Assembly: GCF_030272615.1 (NCBI RefSeq)
Contig: NC_081412.1
Span: forward strand, 687,450,583-687,514,582
Length of the DNA stretch: 64,000 nucleotides
Direction of reading: 5' to 3'
From: Cryptomeria japonica
Lineage: Eukaryota > Streptophyta > Pinopsida > Cupressales > Cupressaceae
Position numbers and translations under genes: made by a program. Positions 33,109 to 41,302 of this stretch are shown piece by piece (positions within the stretch are counted from its first letter, which is position 1; each line of letters starts with the position of its first letter). Under the pieces are notes generated by a model. It did not search any database. It was not told the DNA's origin and saw only the letters and a program-made list of their open reading frames with translations.

Positions 33109-33831
33109 GCGGGAGTATGTATGCTCATACTTCCGGTAAAGTACAAGGAAACAACATTGAACGACTTTCACCACGTCAAGGAGGCAAGATACAACAAGCC
33201 CCCAGTGGACTAAGGATCTTACGACTTCGATTGACAAAGTAAAAGGGAAGATCACGAGGGAGAACCATGACTGTCAGTAGTAAGATTCCCTCACTATGAG
33301 TCATGCAAGAAAGATATCAAAAATTTTCAAGGCAAGGTTAAATTTACCAAGAAATTTTCAAGTATCTTGAAAAGATATGAACGGGATGTATGCCCCCCTA
33401 CGTTAAAGCGATCGCACACGCCTCACCGGGGGTGATTGTTTTAACGTAGTGATACACATAAGAAATGAGAAAGGAGCACGTTATCGCAAGGATTTAGCCC
33501 CCAAGTGTGAGATAAACCCAAGGATAATAGACACAAAACATAAAGCACGAGGTGACTTCACTTTCCTCGGGGTCAGTATGCTGTATGATAATTCATGTAT
33601 ATATATCATATGTATGTATGCATAATTGTTCTTCATTCCCCAATCAAGGAAGGTCACCTAGAAGAAGGGAACACATGTGTCTTTTGAGTCAACATGAGAG
33701 AGACCGAGGGATCTCAATGCTTTGCATCGTCCTCAAGTAGACAACACCAAGGACAACAAATAGAAGAATGAGAATAACATATAGAAGAAGTAACAAAAGA
33801 GAGGGGGAGAGAATCTGCTATGCTAATGTAA
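33109..33831 (-). other. Untranslated region after the gag ORF of element G
   Basis: These 720 bases separate the stop codon at 33832 from the polypurine tract. They hold at least two further C-rich blocks on the + strand (AAGCCCCCAGTGG at about 33198; TTTAGCCCCCAAG at 33493), which are purine tracts on the element's strand. No RT or integrase motif is seen in any frame, so pol has been removed, leaving only this tail. Confidence 0.7.
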
Positions 33832-36800
33832 CTAGTCTAGCATGTCATCTACCCCCCGATCTTGCTGATCAATGTTTCGGGAAGGCAGGGAACATGCTAG
33901 AGGAGGAACATCCAACACAGCAGATGGAGCTATCACAAGATCCAAACAAGGGCTATGTTCATGTTCTGAGCCACATTGTTCTTGTCTAGGAGCTAGGATA
34001 AGTGCTTTAGAAAATTCATTAGATAAATGGTTATCAACATCAACAAGTTCATATTCACTATCAGAAGCAAGAGGAGTAATATTTTCATCTATATCGTCAT
34101 CAAGATTTATAAAAATAGGATCTTTAACTCGCACAGGATCAAGACCATCATGCATCTTATGTTTAGGAGATTTAGGCTCAATGTCCGGCTGAGGAGAAAA
34201 TGGAATAATGCTTGTTGAAGGTGTTTTTGGAGATTGCAAAGTTTGAGAAGCAGCTGCCTGAGCTCTAAGACGACGCTTTCGTCGGCGTTCACGTGCAAAA
34301 CGATTTCGTCTAGTCTTAGTAGGAAGTGGAGAAGATTGAGGAGGAGGAATGTTCTCATCCTTATCACTTGGGTGTTTAGGTTGTGGTCTCTTAGGCTGGA
34401 TAATAGGAGAAGAAGAAGGTCTCTTCTCTCTATAAAAAGAAGGAGGAGGGACTGCTCCATATAAAGGAGGAATTTTTGGTTTAGGGAGAAGACCAAGTCC
34501 ATCATGACGAGGAGGTATAGGTCTACTCTTAGGAAGTTTATTAGGCATAGACATAGTCACATCCATAGGGATGGGTTGGGAATCTTCTTGAGGAAAGACA
34601 TTAGTTTTATCTTTCAAAGGAAGAACTTCCTTCTCAAGAATGATAGGAATGTCAAGTTTAGGTGTTCTAGGTTCACTTAGAGATAGGATCATATCTGTTT
34701 TCCACTTTTGATAAGATTTGAAAAGATGATCACTTCGCGGAGGAAGAGATTGGAATTGTTTAGGCCAAAAGTAATCTATAGGAACACTAGAAGTTCTTTC
34801 AGCTGGTTTAAAGAGACTATGATTGACAGTAACGACTTCACCATTATGGGGAAATTTCAAACACTTGTGAATAGGAGAAGCAATAGCTTTCATGGAAGAT
34901 AGCCAAGGATAGCCAAGCTTCACACGAAATTGTTCGGAAGATGGAATAATAGCAAAGTTCACATCAAGGGATTTGTTATGGACTCCAATAGGCAATGTAA
35001 TAGAACCAATTGCGGGAGAAGAAAATGCATCAAATAATTTCACAATCACATCTGTTTTGTCATAGATCACTTGATTCAATTGCAAAGTAAAAAGAAATTC
35101 TTCAGTAATAACATTAATCATGCACGAAGGATCAATAAGCACTCCACGGCAAGGTGTATTCTTGACTTTTGCAACTATGTATAAAGGACCATCAGGTGCC
35201 CTAATGGTTTCACTGGAATCAAATGTGATGGAAGGTTCTTTAGGGATTTCTTGCTGCTCTACAAAGTTAATCACATTCGGGGTCATAGACACAAGACCAT
35301 CAGATGAAAGAGAGGAATCATTAGCCTCAATTGCATTAGAGGTATGAGAAGGCAATGGATCAGTGAAAATCTGAAGATTTTGGTTAGGAGGAGCTACAGA
35401 TGTGTTTCCTTTATCATTCACTCTAGAAACAGAAATAGTATTATTATCAATCAAATCCTGAATTTTACCCTTTAAAGAAAAACATTTTTCAGTATCATGA
35501 CCAGGCTGACGATGAAATTGACAAGAGGCTTTGTTATCAAAATAAGGTGAAGTAATCTTTGCAGGATCAATTTGTCTTATAGGAGGAAGAGTAAGCACAT
35601 TTTGTTCCAATAACTTATTCATAATACTATGCAATGATTCATTCAAAGGAGTATACTTTCTTTCTTTCTTGAAAAATTTAGAAATAGGAGGCACACCTGA
35701 TGCTGCATTCACATTGTTGTTGATGATGTTTTCATTGAATTTGATGGAATCTCTGTTCGGTTTAAACTTCCCAAATGGTTTTTGACTGCTATCACCCTTA
35801 TCACTCGGAGCCATAGGATGTGATTGTTCCATTTGACTCACAGTCAGTTGATAATTGTGAAGAGTTGCACACAACTGTTGGAAAGAAGTAAACTCAGAAA
35901 ACAGAAGTTTGTCTCGAATATCTTTTTGTAAATTAGAAATAAAGATTCTTTGAATATCATTGTCAGGCACTGGAAAAGAAATTTGAGCATACAAATGCTT
36001 ATATCTACCAATGAAATCAGTCACTTTTTCTTTAACACCTTGTTTACAATGCATTAAATCAATCAAAGTAACTTTAGGACTTATATTGTTTTGAAATTGT
36101 TGAATGGAAGCATTTGCAAGTTGTTCGAAAGAAGTAATAGAATAAGAAGGCAACGAGCAATACCATTGTAGGGCTTTGTCTCTTAATGTTCTAGTAAACA
36201 GTTTTGCAAGCAACCTTTGGTCATAAGCAAAATCAGTACAAATTGTTTGAAAAGTCTTTACATGTGTTAGAGGATCACCTTTACCATTATAAAGCTCCAA
36301 ATGCGGGATTTCAACATGTTTAGGAGGGATAGCTCGAACAATGTCAAGAGAAAGTGGGCTCGCAACGTCAAATGTGGGCACACTAAACTTAGATTGATTC
36401 ATAGAGGCAATTTGTTGCTGTAAAGAAGAGACAGTTTGTGCTAGATTGTTAATGGTCGCTTCAGTTGAAGAATTCATATTGGATGTGTTAGATTGAAATG
36501 GAGGTGTGATGTTATTGAAAGAAGGTAAAGAGTAAGGTGGTGGGACTCTGTGATAATTAGTCATAGGAGATGATTGGACAAGAGGAACACTACAAGGAGG
36601 AATGGAATGGTTAAATGAATTGCCCCCTTGCGTCATGTTCATTTGTGAAGATGTAATAGGAACACTCATTGGAGGAATGAATGAAGAAGTCGGATTGAAT
36701 GAAGGAAGTGGGTTACTTGAAGAAGAAGGGTTGCCCCCATGATTGGTGATCATAGGAGGAATGTCTTGTGTAGAAGTAGTCATGATGTTTGATGTAAAGG

Positions 36801-37257
36801 TAGGTATACTAGCAATAGGAGTTGTCAAAGGAATAGAATGATTGTCTTGTGTAGGAGGTTGTGTATAACCTAAGGTTTCGGCACAACTCTTCATAGGCAT
36901 CACATTTGAATCCACAATGTGTGCAATACCACACAAAATATCAATTCCATTCTTATCACTTTGAAGCATACGTTTAAGACCCTCAATTAAAGGAAGAGCT
37001 TGACTATCAGGGTATTCTTGAGACATCCATTGTCGAAAATTGTCAAATTGGTTATCCAATTTTGAAAGTTGTTCTACAGAAACCTCATGGAGAGCTTCTT
37101 CATCATTAGGAGGATTAGAGGAATTACCCATGTCCTCGTTAAAAAGGCTATTCAAATTAGGTTCCATCTCCTCAGTAGTTAAACCTCGGAAAGACTTAAT
37201 TCTACGGCTTCGTCTAACGGGAATAGTGTAAGTAGGGCTTATTGTTGTAAAACTCAT
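33832..37257 (-). CDS. Intact gag-protease-like polyprotein of element G (1141 aa)
   Basis: The frame is open for 1141 codons from ATG at 37257. Residues 1-150 include the basic RRSRRIK. About 150-300 is a Ser/Asn/Pro-rich disordered region. The capsid-like gag domain is about 315-480 (LELYNGKGDPLTHVKTFQTI, LRDKALQWYCSLP, DFIGRYKHLYAQI). A CCHC-like knuckle CQFHRQPGHDTEKC lies near residue 580. A protease-fold segment at about 680-800 has GVLIDPSCMINVI where D-T/S-G would stand, and VKLGYPWLSS where family members have LGRPW, so protease activity is doubtful. The C-terminus is Pro-rich, then very basic (RRRKRRLRAQ, near 990), then acidic. No RT, RNase H or integrase follows. It would form particles and package RNA while relying on enzymes in trans. 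The long open frame contrasts with every other gene here. Confidence 0.9.
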   Translation of the reverse strand: MSFTTISPTYTIPVRRSRRIKSFRGLTTEEMEPNLNSLFNEDMGNSSNPPNDEEALHEVSVEQLSKLDNQFDNFRQWMSQEYPDSQALPLIEGLKRMLQSDKNGIDILCGIAHIVDSNVMPMKSCAETLGYTQPPTQDNHSIPLTTPIASIPTFTSNIMTTSTQDIPPMITNHGGNPSSSSNPLPSFNPTSSFIPPMSVPITSSQMNMTQGGNSFNHSIPPCSVPLVQSSPMTNYHRVPPPYSLPSFNNITPPFQSNTSNMNSSTEATINNLAQTVSSLQQQIASMNQSKFSVPTFDVASPLSLDIVRAIPPKHVEIPHLELYNGKGDPLTHVKTFQTICTDFAYDQRLLAKLFTRTLRDKALQWYCSLPSYSITSFEQLANASIQQFQNNISPKVTLIDLMHCKQGVKEKVTDFIGRYKHLYAQISFPVPDNDIQRIFISNLQKDIRDKLLFSEFTSFQQLCATLHNYQLTVSQMEQSHPMAPSDKGDSSQKPFGKFKPNRDSIKFNENIINNNVNAASGVPPISKFFKKERKYTPLNESLHSIMNKLLEQNVLTLPPIRQIDPAKITSPYFDNKASCQFHRQPGHDTEKCFSLKGKIQDLIDNNTISVSRVNDKGNTSVAPPNQNLQIFTDPLPSHTSNAIEANDSSLSSDGLVSMTPNVINFVEQQEIPKEPSITFDSSETIRAPDGPLYIVAKVKNTPCRGVLIDPSCMINVITEEFLFTLQLNQVIYDKTDVIVKLFDAFSSPAIGSITLPIGVHNKSLDVNFAIIPSSEQFRVKLGYPWLSSMKAIASPIHKCLKFPHNGEVVTVNHSLFKPAERTSSVPIDYFWPKQFQSLPPRSDHLFKSYQKWKTDMILSLSEPRTPKLDIPIILEKEVLPLKDKTNVFPQEDSQPIPMDVTMSMPNKLPKSRPIPPRHDGLGLLPKPKIPPLYGAVPPPSFYREKRPSSSPIIQPKRPQPKHPSDKDENIPPPQSSPLPTKTRRNRFARERRRKRRLRAQAAASQTLQSPKTPSTSIIPFSPQPDIEPKSPKHKMHDGLDPVRVKDPIFINLDDDIDENITPLASDSEYELVDVDNHLSNEFSKALILAPRQEQCGSEHEHSPCLDLVIAPSAVLDVPPLACSLPSRNIDQQDRGVDDMLD

Positions 37258-38408
37258 GCACTAGAAAGAGAGAGAAGATTTTGAATTTAGAGGTAGCAAT
37301 TTTTAGTAAAATCAGCCAATCTTCTGGATTTAAGCTGTTAAATGCAATCACAACAGTCTCCCGAAATTTCGGAAAAAATGTCCGGGACCGTGGCGCCCGG
37401 AGTGCAACACGGTCCTTGCAACTTTTTTCGAAATTTGCAGGGGTGAAAGGTATGATGATTTTAGAGCTAATCTGAAAAAATTGAGTGATTTTACGATCTG
37501 TAGATAGGCCAAATTAAAGTTGTAAATTCAAAATTGAACCCTATCAAGATTGTCGAAAAATGCAAAATTTGAATTTTGAAAAAGAGAGGGAAACTGAAAT
37601 TTTGAATTTTATGATTTTAGAGGGAATGTCAAGAGCAATGCAAATTTTGAAATTTGAAAATTGACTCAATTTCACGCAAAATTCAATTTTGAAAGCGGAA
37701 ATCAAAGTTGTTGTAATTAAGCACTTAATTTCAAAAGTCACAAAATGCAAGAATTTGGATAAAGCACTGAAATTTCGAATGAATGCAAACACAATTTTCA
37801 GATTTATGATAATAAAAACGCAATTTTGACACAAAATTTTAATTTCAATGATTTTTGAATGATTAGAAGCCTTAGACCAAGCAATCGCAAGACCAACTTT
37901 GACTGTAATTTTGAAAGTGTTATAATTGACAAAATCAGCCAAAATTCTGGATTTTAGCAGGAAAATACAGCAAGATCTCGCTCCCGAAATTTTGGAAAAA
38001 ATGTCGGGGACGATGGCGCTCGGAGTGCAACACGGTCCTCGCAACTTTTTTCCAAATTTTCAGGGATGAAGGATATTGTGATTTTATTGCAGAATCCAAA
38101 GTTACAGCTGATTTGGAGATGTTTTGATCGGTCAAATTGTCGGACAAAGGTTGAATCAAGAGGGTTTCAAAAATTAGGGTTTCAACAATTAACCACTTAA
38201 TTTTCAAAATTAAAGCACAAATATGAATTGATAATTTGTAATAGAAGGGCAGATCTGAAACAAGCATCAACATTTAGACATTTCGCAAGTTCAATTACTA
38301 AAAGGAAAATTTAGGGTTTTTATGCAATCACCTCTAAAATTTTGCAAAAGATCAAACATGGAAATGTAATCAATTTTTTCAGATCTAAGCATGAAAAATC
38401 AGAAAGGA
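37258..38408 (-). repeat. Leader of element G with two 210-bp direct repeats
   Basis: Two related blocks, about 37307-37515 and 37928-38140, share the order AAATCAGCC..CTGGATTT, CCCGAAATTT..GGAAAAAATGTC, GGGAC-ATGGCGC..GGAGTGCAACACGGTCC and CAACTTTTTTC.AAATTT..CAGGG. Each contains the GGACC...GGTCC hairpin core. The same 110-bp core is found at about 44812-44945 in solo LTR H. The rest of the leader is AT-rich with many AAAATTTTGAA variants. No gene is seen here. Being just downstream of the primer site, it is where a packaging or dimerisation signal would be expected; that role is inferred. Confidence 0.75.
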
Positions 38409-38428
38409 TGTTCACGTCGGGTTCACCA
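38409..38428 (-). promoter_or_regulatory. Primer binding site of element G (tRNA not assigned)
   Basis: The minus strand reads TGGTGAACCCGACGTGAACA, starting TGG three bases inside the LTR, as the complement of a tRNA CCA end must. I cannot match it with confidence to a plant tRNA from memory. Confidence 0.6.
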
Positions 38429-38431
38429 AAA

Positions 38432-39672
38432 TGTAAAGCGGAAAATCGCGATCGAACCCTAGTTGTTCTCCCCTCTTCCAACTCCGAGGAGAGAGAAGGG
38501 AGGTTTGCTAGGATTCGATGGTTTTCACTTAGGGGAGAGACTTTACATTCAAAAGAGGGGTTGAAACTCATAAGATCCAATCCCACACAATGTAAGATTG
38601 GATGCTAAATGAATTTCAAGGGTTAGGAAAGCAAGGCTACCCTCTTTTGTAAAGAATGTTGTTAAGGAAATTAAGCTAAGAATACATAGAAAGTCATAAA
38701 GATTCGCTTATAAACTGAGTTCGGGTTATAGGATGAAGCTGTGGACCTGGAATTAGCAGTAGAATGTCGATACGGCGCTGTCCTGTAAATTTGAGCAAAA
38801 GTTGTTGGGACGATGGCGCCCGACGCCACGGTCCTCCGAAAAATCCGCGAAACGAAGGGGGATCGGTTCGTCTCTGCACAAGGATTCCAGATCTTCAATT
38901 TCAGCCGCGTACCTCCAACCTACACACAGAAAAGCGAAGACGATTGGGGGGTTAGGGATTAGGGGTTTGCCTTTAGGTCAAACCCCGGTTTTGGAATTAA
39001 CCAAGAAATGAGCAAGAGCTGTAAATGTAAATGTATGTAAAACAAGTACTAATACCTTGTTCTAAGGATGTTTGTATCCTTATGTGCGAAGGTATAGATG
39101 TTGTATGTTGTATGTTGTAGCATGTAGTATGTGATCTCCTCTTCAATGGTTGAATCCTTGACTTGAATGCAACACTTAGCCTTGAATGGAGACTTGAAAT
39201 GATCAATTACGTGAAGGAATGCTTGAATGCTTGAATGTTTGAATGTTTGAGTATAGTTTCCACGCTTTTTCCCTCATTCATTTGTGTTCCCAAATGAGAG
39301 AGGAAAATGTAGTTTATATACTTGTCATTTAGGGCTGATAGACTGATTTTCCCGACCTTAGGCCGACCAGGAAATGTAATTTCCAAATTGCAAACAAAAA
39401 GACCCGAGCCCCTTAGGAGACCGAGCCCAAAATAGGACCCAGGGACCAGGGCGTTGGGCGCCCTGGTCCTGAAGGACTAGGGCGCTGGGCGCTTTGGTCC
39501 CACCTCCCGGGACAGCAGGGTGCAAGGAGGTTCAGGCCAGGGTGCTTGAAAAATGCAGTTTTCAGTGTCGCGAGCAAGTTTTGGGGTCTCCATTCAGGTT
39601 GCGTGTTGCGTCGCCATCGTGAAGACCGAAATGCAGTCGAAATTGCAAGTGTCGCAATTTTAGGACGCTACA
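38432..39672 (-). repeat. 5' LTR of element G
   Basis: It is a near-identical partner of 31853-33092. It carries the TATA box at 39311-39321 and hairpins at about 38814-38837 and 39447-39475. Confidence 0.93.
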
Positions 39673-40125
39673 GGAAGTTGAAGATAAATGATGAATTAAT
39701 ATTTAAGAAATATTAATTTCCTTAGCCACGTGATGGATGAGTTGGCAAAGGGAAGATGAAGTGGAGATGGAAGGTGAGTTGGAAAAGAGATTAAATAATT
39801 AATAATTATTTAATATTTGAGACTATAGGATAGAATAATAATCATTAAATATTAGATATTCAAATGATTGAAGGAAATAATTAAATATTTAGATATTCAA
39901 TTAATTGATCAGAAGAATAATTAGATATTAGATATTTAATTAATTAGAGGAATATGATAGATGAATTAATTAATAAAATATTTTAATTAAATTAATTAAT
40001 AGAAAGACACGAAAAATGAATTAAATAAATTAATCTTTTCAAATTAACTATTTAATAGAAGAATAATTATTAAATAAATATAAAATATTTATTTAATCGC
40101 TCATAGCCATTTTTATGTGTATACA
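39673..40125 (-). repeat. 3' LTR of element F, proximal (U3) fragment
   Basis: After the GGAAG duplication of element G the LTR resumes, very AT-rich with TTAATTAATTAAAT-type runs. It ends at 40125, giving TGTATACACATAAAAATGG on the minus strand. Joined with 31178-31852 the LTR is about 1.12 kb, close to the 1075 bp of the related LTR of element J. Confidence 0.75.
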
Positions 40126-40143
40126 TTTTTCCCCTCTTTGAAA
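40126..40143 (-). promoter_or_regulatory. Polypurine tract of element F
   Basis: The minus strand reads TTTCAAAGAGGGGAAAAA just before the LTR start. The related element J has TTCAAAGAGGGGCAAATT at the same place (61524-61541), which confirms both boundaries. Confidence 0.8.
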
Positions 40144-41302
40144 TGATGTCAAGACAACATTGTTTCAAAGATTAAATCAAGTCTCGATAGTGCGCCTGAT
40201 GAAGATGAAATTCTTGATTGTGTACCCCTCCAGGAGATTGATCGTGAAATTTTTGAAAAAATTGGTTTTAACGATTGATCTCATGATAATTGAAAAGTTC
40301 CATCAATTAAATTCATTTGTGAAAAAAAATTAAATTGCCCCATTGAAAAACATTAATTACCCTTTCAAATGATAATTATAAAATTTACCAAGGTTAATTT
40401 TAATTTCATTTTCATCCTTGTTAGCTTGTGAAGAAAATTGTCTTGGCGAGGTGGCGAAATGGTGATTCCTTTGGAGAACCATTGATTTGAGCACGTTCGA
40501 CAATATCAGTGACCTCTTGAGTATGGGTATCCGGTATGTATCTTATCCCGAGGTTTGTTTGCAACTTGTCGTACAATTTTTCATGTTTTTTTGCACATTT
40601 TTTGGATTTTTTGTGATTTTCGATATTTGGTTAGCGCATTTGCATTTAAGTTTAGTGCATTTACATTTAGGTTTATCATATTTGCCAATGTTAGCGCATG
40701 TGCTCATTTTGGTAGCGCATTTGTTTAGGTTAGTGCTTCTCCATTGTGTGTTTGCGCTTTTGCATCTAAAGTTAGTGCATTTGGTTTGTTTCGTGCATAT
40801 GTTCTTAGGGTTATCGCTTTTGTTAAAACAGTTAGCGCATTTGCTTTGTTTAGCGCATGCTTTCAATAGGATAGCGCTTTTGTTAAAAAGGTTAGCACAT
40901 ATGCTCTAGATGAATGTTGATAGATTTCATAGCCAAAAATCACTTTGTTGATTAGATTTAGGCGTGTCTGATGCGCAATTATGATGAATAGGTACTTGAT
41001 TGATTAACTGATGTTGTTTGATAGATCGATTTGATTTGTTTGGATAGATTATCTCTAAGAAACCAATTTAGTTTCTGATTTAAGAGCATAGCAAAGTTTT
41101 GATTGAACTCAGTGATTGATAGAAAACCATGTTTGATAGGTTTAAAATGACTTGATAGCCTAATTTGCTTCATTTTGAAAAGATTAATATGATATATTAG
41201 CGATCTCTTTGATGTAATAGATAGATGAGTGATGATTGATCAAATTCTCTTGGTAAATAAGAGAAACTTGATGTTCTCCAGTGTCGAGAGAAATTCTCGG
41301 CA
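40144..41302. other. Region between polypurine tract and antisense ORF of element F
   Basis: It is non-coding, with TTGATTGAT-type runs and the TTAGCGCATTTG array at 40625-40910. It may contain the promoter of the antisense ORF on the + strand, but no clear TATA box stands out. Confidence 0.6.
40625..40910. repeat. TTAGCGCATTTG short-repeat array
   Basis: Around fifteen variants of (T)TAGCGC(A/T)TTTG occur in 285 bp, for example at 40632, 40690, 40712, 40828 and 40849, spaced roughly 13-30 bp apart. Each carries the GCGC or G(T)GC core in an otherwise AT-rich region upstream of the antisense ORF. Confidence 0.7.

Larger units (their letters stand above)
31853..39672 (-). mobile_element. Element G: young non-autonomous gag-protease LTR retrotransposon
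   Basis: LTRs at 31853-33092 and 38432-39672 are flanked by perfect duplications GGAAG (31848-31852 and 39673-39677). On the minus strand they open TGTAGCGTCC and close GCTTTACA. I count about 17 substitutions and one 1-bp indel between them, near 1.4 per cent. The 5.3-kb interior holds one intact 1141-codon gag-protease-like ORF, a leader with two 210-bp repeats, a primer site and a polypurine tract. RT, RNase H and integrase are absent. Gag and zinc-knuckle features place it near the Tat lineage. Confidence 0.93.

Noticed and set aside
33552-35347. Several + strand open frames of 60-106 codons opposite the gag of element G
   Set aside because: They are shadows of the intact minus-strand ORF and show no domain or repeat of their own.
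38125-38140. Possible tRNA gene near the GGTTCACC-type sequences of element G
   Set aside because: The only tRNA-like stretch is the primer site complement at 38409-38428. No cloverleaf, anticodon arm or A box can be built around it.
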